A stretch of DNA of 64,000 bases from Nitrosopumilus sp. (GCA_029862745.1 JAOTWS010000007.1:1-64000), one strand, 5' to 3'; counted from the first letter of the stretch, positions 53,356 to 62,885 are shown. A program made the numbers and translations. Notes: generated by a model from the sequence alone, not told the origin.

Positions 53356-53762
53356 ATGAAGAAGATTCTGAACTTGAACGATTAAAGGCAAAACGACTAG
53401 CTGAAATGCAAAAAAATATTTCTTCTAGAAAAGATCAAAGTCCTAAATCTCCAGAACAAGTAATCCCACCAAATCCGCGAGATTTATTGGTCAAAATACT
53501 TGGATTTAGAGGATTAGAAGTGTTAGAAAACGCTGAATCTCAATTTCCAAATGAAACTAAAATTATTGTTGAAAAACTATCTGAATTAATTAAAACTGGT
53601 GACATCAATGAAATTATTGATGGAGGGAAACTGTTGACATTATTTAGATCAGTTGGGATAAATGTTCGAATGAAAACAAACATCAACATTGAACAAGATG
53701 GAAAATTTATATCCTTAAGCGATAAACTTAGTAACCAATCCTCTAATGATAATGATGAATAA
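53352..53762 (+). CDS. PDCD5-like DNA-binding protein
   Basis: 136 residues from a TTG start overlapping rtcB. SELERLKAKRLAEMQKNI is the typical N-terminal helix of the archaeal PDCD5 family, followed by a PNPRDLLVKILG core. The C-terminal 65 residues (GDINEIIDGGKLLTLFRSVG, then KTNINIEQDGKFIS) are longer than usual. Function in archaea is not settled. Confidence 0.78.
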   Translation: MNEEDSELERLKAKRLAEMQKNISSRKDQSPKSPEQVIPPNPRDLLVKILGFRGLEVLENAESQFPNETKIIVEKLSELIKTGDINEIIDGGKLLTLFRSVGINVRMKTNINIEQDGKFISLSDKLSNQSSNDNDE

Positions 53763-54073
53763 TGAATATTGTTTTAGAAGTTGGAACAAAAAATTATGTC
53801 GATGATTTACTTATAATTAAAAAAGCTCTTTCCCATATGGAAAGCTTAGTTGGCGCATATAATGGATATGTACTAAGTGAACCATCATCAAAATTTGGAT
53901 GGACATTTTTTAAATTGTCCTTTAAACCAAATTTACAAAATGGTATTGAAGAAAAATTTTCTGACATGATACAAAAATATCCTTCAAGTGATCATACACA
54001 AAAATTTGCAGATTTTATTAATGATTTTTTTATTTCTAAAGGTAGCGACGTTAAAATAAAAATATCTGATTAA
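53762..54073 (+). CDS. Hypothetical protein (103 aa)
   Basis: 103 residues, alpha/beta, no signal peptide, with [21 protein letters not shown] and a helical C-terminus. Start ATG overlaps the stop of the PDCD5-like gene (TAATG), so it is translationally coupled to the rtcB unit. Ends 4 bp inside the S11 3' end on the other strand. Not recognised. Confidence 0.65.
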   Translation: MNIVLEVGTKNYVDDLLIIKKALSHMESLVGAYNGYVLSEPSSKFGWTFFKLSFKPNLQNGIEEKFSDMIQKYPSSDHTQKFADFINDFFISKGSDVKIKISD

Positions 54074-54558
54074 ACTCTTCTTCCTCTTTTTCCACCTTTC
54101 TTTCTAGTGGTATCATGAGGAATTGGTGTTACATCATCAATCCTTCCAATTTTAAAACCGCCTCTTGCTAAAGCTCTGATTGCAGCTTGTGCTCCTGGAC
54201 CAGGTACTCTGGAGCCAACCCCTCCTACTGCACGAACTCTAATATGGAACCCTGTGAATCCTTTGGTTTTTCCAACCTCTACTACTGCATTTGCAGCTTT
54301 CATTGCAGCAAATGGAGATGATTCGTATCTGTCAGCGTTAACATGTACACCACCAGAACTAATGGATACAGTTTCGCCACCTGTCAGGTCGGTCATGTGA
54401 ATAATTGTATTATTATAACTACTGTAAATGTGAACTATTCCCCATTTCTCAGGACCATCTTTCTTTGCTGTCGGCTCAGATTGTGTTTCTTCAACTTCTG
54501 ATTCAACTTCGTCTACAACTGACTCAGTTTCTTTAATTTCCGCCTCAATTTTCGACAA
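54070..54558 (-). CDS. rps11: 30S ribosomal protein S11 (uS11)
   Basis: 162 residues. An acidic N-terminal extension (residues 1-32, rich in Glu/Val/Thr) precedes the conserved uS11 core: [35 protein letters not shown] and the final [15 protein letters not shown] tail. The extension is longer than in most archaea. It stands alone here rather than with S4/S13, as seen in some thaumarchaea. Confidence 0.96.
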   Translation of the reverse strand: MSKIEAEIKETESVVDEVESEVEETQSEPTAKKDGPEKWGIVHIYSSYNNTIIHMTDLTGGETVSISSGGVHVNADRYESSPFAAMKAANAVVEVGKTKGFTGFHIRVRAVGGVGSRVPGPGAQAAIRALARGGFKIGRIDDVTPIPHDTTRKKGGKRGRRV

Positions 54559-54653
54559 TGTCTATCCACACCTTAAAGGGTTTAAAAAACATTGATTTTT
54601 TGACTTTATTCCATTTGGTCACTTGACTTAAAATTTGTGATTCTTCATATACT

Positions 54654-54995
54654 GTGGTATTCTGGTTAATTTTAATGACATCTATTTTTTTATTAGCACT
54701 CGGAATTGGGGTTGCAACTCTTTTATTGGCTTCTGCTATATTCTCCTTTCTGACACCGCTCTCCGATTTTGTTTTATCCCCTCAAGAACAAAAATGCCAA
54801 CAAATAGCCAATGAAGGTTACAAAATTCATAAAATTTACCCTAATTCAAATCCAGATGAATTACCTAATAATGATTTTCAGCGTTTGATGTATTTAGATG
54901 ATTTATGGATAAAAGAGTGCGTTTCTGTTTTACCTGCTGATTCTATATTTAATATCGTAAATAACGTAGAAAGAAACTCTCCATATGGTGAATAG
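54654..54995 (+). CDS. Small membrane-anchored protein (113 aa)
   Basis: 113 residues from a GTG (an ATG at 54675 is possible). One or two hydrophobic helices (FWLILMTSIFLLALGIGVATLLLAS) and a soluble Cys-containing tail (KCQQIANEGYKIHKIYPNSNPDELP...WIKECVSVLPADS). The tail would be extracytoplasmic if N-in. It converges with thiL with no gap. Function unknown. Confidence 0.65.
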   Translation: MVFWLILMTSIFLLALGIGVATLLLASAIFSFLTPLSDFVLSPQEQKCQQIANEGYKIHKIYPNSNPDELPNNDFQRLMYLDDLWIKECVSVLPADSIFNIVNNVERNSPYGE

Positions 54996-55946
54996 TTATC
55001 TAAAGTGTTTCCATCCTAAATCTTTCAGACGAAAAAAACCATTATCTTTTTTCACATAAACGCCATTACCAGAAGTAACATATCCAATCTCGATGATTGG
55101 AATCTTGTAAATTTTAGCATTTTTTTGAACTATTTTTTTGTATTTAGGCGACACTGTAAATACAAATTCATACTCTTCTCCTCCATGAAAAATTAAATCA
55201 TTTAAATTAAGTTTTTGAGATTTTGCATATTTTTCTAAATCTGTCATATGTGGAAGATTGTTGATAACAAATTTCTTTTTACTTTGTTTTGACATTTCAT
55301 TTAATGTTGTAGATAAACCATCACTAGAATCCATTGATGATGAAAAATATTTTTTATTTTTTAAACCAAATTTTAATTGAGGTTTTGGTTGTGTTACTGA
55401 TTTAATTGCTTTTTTCACAAAAATATCATTTCCCTTTTTCTTATTGAGAAGTATGTTTAATCCAGCAGATGTGTAGCCAAACGGTCCAGTCACAAATATT
55501 AGATCCTTTTTTTTAGATCCTTTTCTTTCTACTATTCCATCTGTCTCTCCAAAAATACATACATTGAAAACAATCTCTTTCCCTTCATTTGTGTCTCCTC
55601 CAAGAATAGAAATACCGTATTCATTACATGCCTTTTTAAAACCTATTCCAATTTCATTAATTTTTGAGCGTAAAATTGTCTTTGGTAGATTTACTGAAAT
55701 TATCCCAAATTGAGGTTTTACACCCTTTGCAGCAAAATCACTTACACATGCAACAATACTTTTTCTTGCAGCATCTGATAATTTCATTTTAGATGGAATA
55801 TCTGTACTTTCAACTAATGTGTCTGTCTTCACTGCAATTTTGTTTTTCCCAAATTTCCAAATTTCAACATCTTCAGTTACAAACTTCTTACTACCTAATT
55901 TACTCTGAAAGATCTTGATTATTGATGATTCATCTAACTTTCTCAT
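54996..55946 (-). CDS. thiL: Thiamine-monophosphate kinase
   Basis: 316 residues of the PurM/ThiL superfamily: KTDTLVESTDIPSKM, VACVSDFAAKGVKPQ, GDTNEGKEI and the C-terminal MDSSDGLSTTLNEM. It phosphorylates thiamine monophosphate to the diphosphate cofactor. It overlaps the upstream mutase gene by 17 bp. Confidence 0.88.
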   Translation of the reverse strand: MRKLDESSIIKIFQSKLGSKKFVTEDVEIWKFGKNKIAVKTDTLVESTDIPSKMKLSDAARKSIVACVSDFAAKGVKPQFGIISVNLPKTILRSKINEIGIGFKKACNEYGISILGGDTNEGKEIVFNVCIFGETDGIVERKGSKKKDLIFVTGPFGYTSAGLNILLNKKKGNDIFVKKAIKSVTQPKPQLKFGLKNKKYFSSSMDSSDGLSTTLNEMSKQSKKKFVINNLPHMTDLEKYAKSQKLNLNDLIFHGGEEYEFVFTVSPKYKKIVQKNAKIYKIPIIEIGYVTSGNGVYVKKDNGFFRLKDLGWKHFR

Positions 55947-57228
55947 AACTCTGATTCACCAACTCTAATGCATCCTTTACGATTTTTTTACATTTTATCT
56001 CATTATTAGATTCTGCTGAAACCCTAATGATATCTTCTGTGTTTGATTTTCTGATTAGGATCCAACTATCCTCATCAATAATCCCTTTTATCCCATCTAA
56101 TGTATTTACTCCTGAGTATTCTTTTGAAATTTTAGATGTCAATTCTTCAATTACTTTATCATGAAAATTTGAATCAACTTTTATTTTCTCTCTGATTTGA
56201 CAATAACTTTCCATGTAATTCAAAATTTCATTGAATTCTGATGTTCCTAACATTGACGCAATTAGTCCGCTTGTTATAATCCCATCTCTACAATAATTGA
56301 ATTCTGGTAAAATAAATCCACCACTGCTCCCTTCACCTCCAGCTTGCGCATTATTTTTTAACATTAGATCAATCACATTTGCTTCTCCTACTTTGGATCT
56401 TTGTACTGTTCCACCCTTTTCTTTGATGAATTTTTCAACTGAAATACTTGTATCTATACTTAGGACAAAATCTTTGTATCCTAATCCTAGAGATTTCGCT
56501 ACTCCTAACCCTAATGTCACATCTGGAGCTTGTTTTTTTCCTTTTCTAACTACGACTAAACGATCTCCATCTAAATCAAATGCAAATCCTATTTCTTTTT
56601 TATTTGATATTGTAATTAATTCATATAACTCATCGGATGTGGGATCTGGACCTCTGGAACATCCTAAAAGACTTTCATTTAGAATTTCAATATCGCATCC
56701 AATTATTTTCAATAATTCAGGTGCATACCCGCTAGCAGCCCCTCCACCTATATCCACAACTATTTTTGGATTATTTTCTATGCTTCCTATGATTTTCTTT
56801 GCATCGTCTATATACGTAGATGTAATATCATTTTCAGTGCCTATTTCTGTTTTTAATTTTTTTTGATACTTAATAATTTGTGGAAGTTCTTGTTCATTAA
56901 TTCCTCTACCTTCAATAATGAATTTCATCCCATTCCATTCAATTGGGTTATGAGATGATGAAATAACTAATCCCGCACCATATTTCCTTGCCTCTCTAAA
57001 AACTACAGGAGTTGGTGCTGTTTCTAAATTGAAAACATTAATCCCTCTTCCCATTAATCCCGCACTAGCTGTTTCTTTTATAATTGAGCTTGATGGTCTG
57101 GTGTCTTTACCAACAACACATTTTTTTGATTTGATTAATGATGAAAAATTACCACACAATTCTAAAATGTCATTTAGATTAAGGTCCTCTCCAAATATTC
57201 CTCTTATCCCAGAAATTGTTTTTTTCAA
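55930..57228 (-). CDS. glmM: Phosphoglucosamine/phosphomannomutase family protein
   Basis: 432 residues of the alpha-D-phosphohexomutase family. Catalytic Ser loop in VISSSHNPIEWNGMKF, metal loop FDLDGDRLVVV, sugar loop GEGSSGGFILPE and a C-terminal phosphate loop RKSNTEDIIRVSAES. Makes sugar 1-phosphates for glycan or UDP-GlcNAc synthesis; specificity is inferred. It is transcribed with thiL. Confidence 0.85.
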   Translation of the reverse strand: MKKTISGIRGIFGEDLNLNDILELCGNFSSLIKSKKCVVGKDTRPSSSIIKETASAGLMGRGINVFNLETAPTPVVFREARKYGAGLVISSSHNPIEWNGMKFIIEGRGINEQELPQIIKYQKKLKTEIGTENDITSTYIDDAKKIIGSIENNPKIVVDIGGGAASGYAPELLKIIGCDIEILNESLLGCSRGPDPTSDELYELITISNKKEIGFAFDLDGDRLVVVRKGKKQAPDVTLGLGVAKSLGLGYKDFVLSIDTSISVEKFIKEKGGTVQRSKVGEANVIDLMLKNNAQAGGEGSSGGFILPEFNYCRDGIITSGLIASMLGTSEFNEILNYMESYCQIREKIKVDSNFHDKVIEELTSKISKEYSGVNTLDGIKGIIDEDSWILIRKSNTEDIIRVSAESNNEIKCKKIVKDALELVNQSYEKVR

Positions 57229-57281
57229 TTAATCCAACTCAGAAAGACTTTTTATTAACTCTGATGGGTTTATCCAAACGT

Positions 57282-57355
57282 GCCTTGGTAGCTCAGCCTG
57301 GTAGAGCGAACGCCTCGTAAGCGTTAGGCCGCGGGTTCAGATCCCGCCCGAGGCT
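57282..57355 (+). tRNA. tRNA-Thr (anticodon CGT)
   Basis: Plus-strand cloverleaf: acceptor GCCTTGG/CCGAGGC, D-arm TAGCTCAGCCTGGTAGAGC, anticodon stem AACGC/GCGTT with loop CTCGTAA, T-arm GCGGGTTCAGATCCCGC, discriminator T. No intron. Together with tRNA-Thr(GGT) at 25522-25595, two Thr isoacceptors are in this window. Confidence 0.95.
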
Positions 57356-57536
57356 TTTAACACTAGTTTTAATAACCCTAACTACATACATTACGATGAA
57401 AGAAGATATCGATATGGTCATCACAAAAATAGTTTAAATGGACGGTGACCTAAAAGATCAGGAGACAGGTTCTACATCATATTATAAAAAATATCTCAAA
57501 ATGTTTTACATATGAGTCATATTTGGAATATGAACG

Positions 57537-58055
57537 CTATAACTTTACCAGTATTTTTTGTGATTTGTTTTGAGGATCAGTCCACAGGTCGGGATCCATT
57601 TTTTCTCCCATTTGCTTGATGAATTCTTCAGTGTTGGCCCTTATTTGCTCTAGTACTTTTTTGGTAACCTCCATGTCTTTTTTCGATATTTTATCCAATC
57701 CCATATTTCTTATCTCCAAAATTGAATCAATTATTGGATCCACTACATCTTTGGATTTTTTGGTCATAAAGATTAGATTATTTCTCCTATCTTTTGGGTC
57801 TGATTGTCTTGTAAGATACCCTTCTTTTTCCATCTTGTCTATCACTGGTACAAGAGTAGGGGCCTCAACAAATATCATATCTGCAATAGTCTTTTGAGTA
57901 ATCCCCTCTTTTATTGAAAGTACAGCAATTATCTTCCATTGTGCACCTGTTAAGTCAAAACGTTCATGCATCTTAATGTCTGCTGCTTTTTCCCATGATT
58001 TAGCTGATGTTTTTAGCAAAAGTCCTATGCTTTCTCTAAGATCTAGTGTTTTAAT
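57537..58055 (-). CDS. MarR-family transcriptional regulator
   Basis: Winged-helix MarR protein: LTGAQWKIIAVLSIKEGITQ, TIADMIFVEAPTLVPVIDKM and the wing GYLTRQSDPKDRRNNL. A TTG at 58019 would give 160 residues, but the conserved helix LDLRESIGLLL precedes it in frame back to an ATT at 58055, 8 nt after a GAGGT ribosome-binding-like sequence. The longer start is favoured but unproven. Likely controls nearby export or detox genes; divergent from the secreted coiled-coil gene. Confidence 0.82.
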   Translation of the reverse strand: MKTLDLRESIGLLLKTSAKSWEKAADIKMHERFDLTGAQWKIIAVLSIKEGITQKTIADMIFVEAPTLVPVIDKMEKEGYLTRQSDPKDRRNNLIFMTKKSKDVVDPIIDSILEIRNMGLDKISKKDMEVTKKVLEQIRANTEEFIKQMGEKMDPDLWTDPQNKSQKILVKL

Positions 58056-58198
58056 TTCAGATTACCTCTTTACCTTTTTCTTTTTTCAATATGTGTTATA
58101 TATGTAGTAATTAGTCTTATATTAATTAAGAATTAAGTCATTTAAATATAATCATTAGTATCCTAATCTTTATTATTTACAACAAATTAGTCAAAATA

Positions 58199-59716
58199 AT
58201 GGGGGCTGTGTTTACTCAGTTGTGTAAAATCAAAGAAACAAAATTATCAAGAAATAGCAAAAAATTATTTTACCTTATCTTTTTATGTATGATTTCAGTT
58301 TCTCTTATCCAAGTTACCTATGCCCAGACTGAAAGTAATGATAATGATGTTAAGATAGATGAGCAAGTAACTCTGTCTGACGACCTACTTTCTGATCCAA
58401 TAGCACAAGACCTTCTAAAAAAGATAGAACAGACACGAAAGTTCATTGCTGAATTGGAGCAAAAGGAGTTTGAAGAAAATCAAGCAAAACAAAATCTTGA
58501 AGAGAAAAGAATATTATCCTTGAAACACCTCCAGCAGGATTTAGAAGAATGGGAGAGGTTATGGGAGAAGCATTCATCAAAGAATGCATTTGAGAGTTTT
58601 GTAAGCAAGAAACCTGAATATGTACGAGGCGTATTCTGGGATCAGTTTGAATTCAAGGAACAAAAGGTCAAAGCAGGACGAGAAGCTCTAAAACAAGTTT
58701 TACTAGATGGCGGAAGTCTAAAGGATGCACGAGATGCATACCACAAAGCAGCCACAACAAAAAAGATTGAATTAATTGAAATGAATGCACAATTTAACGT
58801 AAAACATAATCTGGCATACTATGGACAACAACAACTATTCAACTCTACAGGGCAGTTCCACCCTTCACCTGCAGCTGAGACAAGTATTGCACAGTACTAT
58901 ACTGATTACAGACTAGATCCAACATACTTGTTGGCAAATCCAGATGATGAATATTCAGCTAATTATGGATCAAATACAAGTCTCGATATGCAATGTAGAT
59001 CAGATTATGTAGTTGTACACAGAACAAATCAAAACGATTACGTTTGCATCCAAGAGTCCACTGCAGAAATATGGGAACGACATGAAATGGGTAAAATTGT
59101 AGACAAGGAAGAAAAAATATCAGTTGATGAAAATTCTATGGTACAAAATGTAGCTACTAACCCCGGTACTCAATGTCGTGAAGGATACACTGTGTTGTAT
59201 CACATAACAGAATCAAATTATCAGTGTGTTTCAGAATCCACTGCAGAAAAATGGCTAAGTGCTGGAACAGGCGAGGTCCATGATCTACTACAATACATCT
59301 CAGGAAAAGATCAATACAAGATAATATTGGATGAGGTCTATGAGATTAATCAGGAAATATCAAACATTGATGAAGAATATGACCTCAAGCTAGTCCAATT
59401 AGAAACCAAATATGATGATATCCTAAAAGATGTCGAAAAATCTGCAAAACAGGTAGAGAAAGATCTGCTAAGTGAATTTCATGCAAGTCAAACTATGACC
59501 AAAGATGATCTAGGCAAAAAAATAATTGTCGTGAGAGACAATCTTGAACTAGAAAAAAAGAGTATAATTCAAGATAAATCAAATGCAATCATATCTCTTG
59601 AATCAGAGCTAAAAGATATGATGCTTGACATTGCAAAAAAATACGAGAATGATTCAGACATTGAAGTAATCTGGAGTACTGTAAAGTCAACCTATGAGGC
59701 AGTTCCAAGAAGATAA
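58199..59716 (+). CDS. Secreted coiled-coil protein with two Cys modules
   Basis: 505 residues. A membrane/signal segment (FYLIFLCMISVSLIQVTYA) lies about residues 25-43. Long charged helices flank two similar modules of about 33 residues: QCRSDYVVVHRTNQNDYVCIQESTAE and QCREGYTVLYHITESNYQCV, each with a Cys pair. The C-terminal part is a Glu/Lys-rich coiled coil. It is likely exported. Function unknown. GTG/ATG starts slightly downstream are possible. Confidence 0.7.
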   Translation: MGAVFTQLCKIKETKLSRNSKKLFYLIFLCMISVSLIQVTYAQTESNDNDVKIDEQVTLSDDLLSDPIAQDLLKKIEQTRKFIAELEQKEFEENQAKQNLEEKRILSLKHLQQDLEEWERLWEKHSSKNAFESFVSKKPEYVRGVFWDQFEFKEQKVKAGREALKQVLLDGGSLKDARDAYHKAATTKKIELIEMNAQFNVKHNLAYYGQQQLFNSTGQFHPSPAAETSIAQYYTDYRLDPTYLLANPDDEYSANYGSNTSLDMQCRSDYVVVHRTNQNDYVCIQESTAEIWERHEMGKIVDKEEKISVDENSMVQNVATNPGTQCREGYTVLYHITESNYQCVSESTAEKWLSAGTGEVHDLLQYISGKDQYKIILDEVYEINQEISNIDEEYDLKLVQLETKYDDILKDVEKSAKQVEKDLLSEFHASQTMTKDDLGKKIIVVRDNLELEKKSIIQDKSNAIISLESELKDMMLDIAKKYENDSDIEVIWSTVKSTYEAVPRR

Positions 59717-60254
59717 TCTTGAAATTCAAACAGATTTTAAGAAATAAAAAAGAATAATTATTCTAGAACTGATTTAATGAAAAATAATTTTGGTTCTTAA
59801 GACGAAAAACTACCAGCAGCATCTTGGTGAGATCCTTTGAAGATTAGTACGATATTTGATTAGAGTATACTGACACAATTCTAACATTAAAACAAAATAA
59901 CATGTCAATTTACTTTATGCTATATTCCTGTATAAAAGATAGATACAACAATGCTTGTCTAGATCTTTTTTTATTTTTATTTCAAATAGTTTATAATTGT
60001 ACATTTGATCTTTTCATATCATTCACTGATGATTTGACTGGATAAATTATTCTTGAACCTTTTCTACAAACTTTGTAATTATCCCAGCACGAATCAACAA
60101 ATGCTAAACTGAGAGGAAGTACGTACATCATCATGGATATTTATTGATGGCAACAAATAATTCTTTTCGCCTTCTTTTTAATTTAGTTTATAACATTTGC
60201 TATTAAATCATAATTTAATCAAACCTTATCTTTTGAATATATCATTGTACTATA
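59717..60254. other. Intergenic region without a convincing gene
   Basis: 538 bp of AT-rich DNA. A 47-codon ORF at 59902-60045 lacks coding character. A CTGATGA at 60024 and an AAACTGAG near 60108 could be chance C/D-like boxes. A TATA-like element lies before the SIMPL gene at about 60230. Confidence 0.45.
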
Positions 60255-61031
60255 ATGAAAACAAACCAGACAATATTTCTTAGTGCAATAATTGCAATAG
60301 CGGTTCTGGCATCAGTGAATGTACTGAATACGAGCAATGAAGCAGTAGCACAAGTAACAGAAAATAATCTTCAAGAGAGAACAATCTCTGTTACAGGTAT
60401 GGCTAATACCTTAGTAGAACCTGATTTGCTAGTAATCACATTTGGAATGGAAACACAAGAAAAGACTGCAAAAGAGGCACTCGATACAAACTCTAATGCA
60501 ATGAATGACGTGATAACTGCAATCAAGACCACAGGAATTGTAGAAGATGAGATTAGTACTTCTCAGTTTAGCATATATCCAATCTATGATGGATTTGAGG
60601 ATCCATTAACTAAAAGATGGACACAAGAACTCAGAGGATACCAGGTCACAAACACCATATCTGTAAAAACCACTAGTTTGAATTTGGCAGCTGAAATCAT
60701 TGATAATGCAGTAACTGCAGGTGCAAATAGAGTAGATAATGTATACTTTACAATCTCTCCGGACAGACAGACAATGCTAAAGGATGATTTGATTGGACGA
60801 GCCATAGAGAATGCAAAAGAAAAAGCTGAAAAAGCACTCTCTCCACTTGATTATACAACTATTGGAGTCAAGGCAGTATCTTTATCTGACTTTGCAATAC
60901 CTCAACCCATGCCAATGTATGACATGGCATTTGAAAGTATGGCAGTAAAATCAGCACCAACACCAATATTCTCATCCGATCAAGAAATCAATACCAGCGC
61001 AAATGTGGTATTTCTAATTGGGAGTAAATAG
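60255..61031 (+). CDS. Secreted SIMPL-domain (DUF541) protein
   Basis: 258 residues. Signal peptide (FLSAIIAIAVLASVNVLNTSN), then the SIMPL domain: ISVTGMANTLVEPDLLVITF, an internal helix around AKEALDTNSNAMNDVI and the YQVTNTISVKTTSLN strand, ending with INTSANVVFLIGSK. SIMPL proteins form ring-like oligomers and are linked to stress responses. A TATA-like AATATATCATT is located before the start. Confidence 0.85.
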   Translation: MKTNQTIFLSAIIAIAVLASVNVLNTSNEAVAQVTENNLQERTISVTGMANTLVEPDLLVITFGMETQEKTAKEALDTNSNAMNDVITAIKTTGIVEDEISTSQFSIYPIYDGFEDPLTKRWTQELRGYQVTNTISVKTTSLNLAAEIIDNAVTAGANRVDNVYFTISPDRQTMLKDDLIGRAIENAKEKAEKALSPLDYTTIGVKAVSLSDFAIPQPMPMYDMAFESMAVKSAPTPIFSSDQEINTSANVVFLIGSK

Positions 61032-61294
61032 CCCAATCTTTTTTTCCTTTTAAATAAATTACAACTATACATTTGTGAAAAATATCAATACCTATCTTCC
61101 TTTGTTTATGATAATTGCAATAATTGGAGTATAGTACAATGTCATAATGTTGATTCACTTTATTTTTTGTTATATTTTTCTTTTATAGGATGATGATCTT
61201 TTGATTCCCGATCTGTTAGGACTCTGAATGGTTGCGTTCAAAATCCACCGAGACTTTGTTTTGTTAATTTTTTTTAATAATATATAGAAAATTC
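61032..61294. other. Intergenic region with a tRNA-Gln-like fragment
   Basis: T-rich termination region for the SIMPL gene, then a short tRNA-like stretch at 61219-61246 (GGACTCTGAA and GTTCAAAATCC). It cannot form a cloverleaf, so it may be a relic of tRNA-Gln or chance. ATGATGA at 61190 could be a C-box-like element. Confidence 0.35.
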
Positions 61295-61381
61295 TTAAGA
61301 GATTGATTCATCAAAGGTTTCAATATCTGTTTCTAACTCTTTTCCTAAACCTTTCCACCATTGCTTTGTTTGATCTGTCAT
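61295..61381 (-). CDS. Tiny ORF (28 aa) or fragment of a longer gene
   Basis: The frame reads MTDQTKQWWKGLGKELETDI and ends FDESIS. Coding-like sequence continues upstream in frame (DNFTQIIRED) without an ATG before a stop, so the start may be non-ATG or lost. Ends in T-rich DNA. Weak evidence. Confidence 0.35.
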   Translation of the reverse strand: MTDQTKQWWKGLGKELETDIETFDESIS

Positions 61382-61471
61382 ATCTTCTCTAATTATTTGC
61401 GTAAAATTGTCCTTTATAGATCTGTCGATTGATTAATAATTAATCATTTCATAACATATTCTAAAATAATT

Positions 61472-61666
61472 TTACTTCTCTTGTTTCCTTTTCATTTTTC
61501 TGTATATGATTATCAAAAGTGTACCTCCTGCACATCCCCAAAATAATTCTGATGTGCCGTTTCTTATTCCATATGATTCAAATAAACCTACAAAGGCTAA
61601 CGACATTACTGCAACAAGAACTAATCCTACAATTTCAAGTATCTTTACCATGATCTTCTGTTGCAA
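61472..61666 (-). CDS. Small two-helix membrane protein (64 aa)
   Basis: 64 residues with two hydrophobic helices (VKILEIVGLVLVAVMSLAFVGLF and ELFWGCAGGTLLIIIYRKM) and a basic C-terminus. It is divergent from another two-helix protein that has the same design, including a Gly-Gly in the second helix. Not recognised. Confidence 0.55.
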   Translation of the reverse strand: MQQKIMVKILEIVGLVLVAVMSLAFVGLFESYGIRNGTSELFWGCAGGTLLIIIYRKMKRKQEK

Positions 61667-61712
61667 TCATGTACTATCAAAAAGATATATGGTTTTGTAA
61701 ATTAGTTCATTT

Positions 61713-61925
61713 GTGGATAAATATCTTTTAGTGATCTTGATCTTTATGGTTGTGACCATTCCTATAGCATTTGTTGAACCTTCTACGGGTCAATTCAGAG
61801 ATCCACCGCTTATTCCACTATTTTATGCAGCTATAGGTGGAATTATAATTATTCTGGTTTATAGCTCTTACAAAGATAAAAAAGACCGCCAAAAGGCTAA
61901 CGCTAAAAGGAGATCTAGAAAATAG
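61713..61925 (+). CDS. Small two-helix membrane protein (70 aa)
   Basis: 70 residues from a GTG. Hydrophobic helices YLLVILIFMVVTIPIAFVEP and LIPLFYAAIGGIIIILVYSSY, then a strongly basic tail (KDKKDRQKANAKRRSRK). Resembles in layout the adjacent divergent protein. Ends 4 bp before the HTH gene stop on the other strand. Confidence 0.55.
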   Translation: MDKYLLVILIFMVVTIPIAFVEPSTGQFRDPPLIPLFYAAIGGIIIILVYSSYKDKKDRQKANAKRRSRK

Positions 61926-61928
61926 ATT

Positions 61929-62210
61929 TTAAAGCTCTAACCCAAATGATTCAGCAATACTTGAAAAATTCATGTATGAATCTAAATACTGTCTACCTTT
62001 AGGAGTTATTACAAAAGTGTTCTTTCCATCAAATTCGATTTTATTAATTAAACCTGCACCGGTTAAATTCTCTAAAAATTTAGATAATCTTGAATGTGAT
62101 AAATTTGCCTTGGTGAGAAGAGATGTTGTTTTAATGCCTTCTTGACCCGATTGTTGAGTGGCAGTTAGTAAATCCGCAACAATTTGCATACTAGTTCTAT
62201 AGGAAGTCAT
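61929..62210 (-). CDS. Winged-helix DNA-binding protein (93 aa)
   Basis: 93 residues, single wHTH: MQIVADLLTATQQSGQEGIK, LTKANLSHSRLSKFLENLTGAGLI and wing FVITPKGRQYLDSYM, of the PadR/ArsR-like archaeal type common in this group. It is likely a dimeric repressor. Divergent from the Cys/His protein gene, whose longer in-frame start would overlap it. Confidence 0.8.
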   Translation of the reverse strand: MTSYRTSMQIVADLLTATQQSGQEGIKTTSLLTKANLSHSRLSKFLENLTGAGLINKIEFDGKNTFVITPKGRQYLDSYMNFSSIAESFGLEL

Positions 62211-62294
62211 ATTCTACTTATTCTCAAACTCAGATATAAGGGTATTACCATTAATTCAGATCAGATAAATAAGCTTCAAGTTGATTTTCATCCA

Positions 62295-62885
62295 ATGTCA
62301 TCCCAATCATCTATACCGTGGTTTGATGACTTTGTGGGTGTTGCTTATAGATACTATGATCTTAGAATGAACGTTGTTCCATTATTTACTGACAGAAAAA
62401 AATCTACATCCATTTGGCATGATATTATTCACTGGTGGGTAGATCCATCCATTAAAATTAGATTTTTAGAAATGGTTGATAAGTATTGGTTTATCCTTGG
62501 TGCTGATTCCCAAAAGCCTGAAACCAATCTATCTTTTTTCAAAGAATTACCAAAATCTGAAAATTATACACGATTTAAGAAGGGTCATGGAGGAGAAGCA
62601 TATCTAAGATTAGGAGTTTATACAAAAAAAATCCTTAATGATGTAAAAAAGGACGCTCTATGTGATTGTGGGCATGAAGCTCAAGATCACGATGAAGGAG
62701 ACTGTGATGTATGTCTTTACAACAAATGTGATTGCAAGAAATTTTCTAGTTTTCAAATAAATTTGTTGAAAAAAAAAAAAATTATTACTGACATTAAATT
62801 TTTAGAAGAAAAAAATGTAAAAAGTGATCCTTTTGTTTGGAATTGTATTAATATTAACAAGTATTCAAAATCTAAAAAAAACTAA
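62295..62885 (+). CDS. Cys/His-rich zinc-binding protein of unknown function
   Basis: 196 residues from the ATG at 62295; an upstream in-frame ATG at 62184 would overlap the divergent gene, while GATAAATAAG lies about 30 nt before 62295. Residues 1-120 are aromatic and basic (WFDDFVGVAYRYYDLRM). Residues 123-150 hold CDCGHEAQDHDEGDCDVCLY and CDCKKF, a probable binuclear zinc cluster. No family recognised. Confidence 0.6.
   Translation: MSSQSSIPWFDDFVGVAYRYYDLRMNVVPLFTDRKKSTSIWHDIIHWWVDPSIKIRFLEMVDKYWFILGADSQKPETNLSFFKELPKSENYTRFKKGHGGEAYLRLGVYTKKILNDVKKDALCDCGHEAQDHDEGDCDVCLYNKCDCKKFSSFQINLLKKKKIITDIKFLEEKNVKSDPFVWNCININKYSKSKKN

Noticed and set aside
57396-57510. Two ORFs of 13 and 25 codons downstream of tRNA-Thr(CGT)
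   Set aside because: Very short, no promoter spacing and no recognisable motif.
59902-60045. 47-codon ORF in the 538-bp intergenic region
   Set aside because: Phe/Tyr/Ile-rich composition expected from AT-rich noncoding DNA, no TATA box at proper distance.
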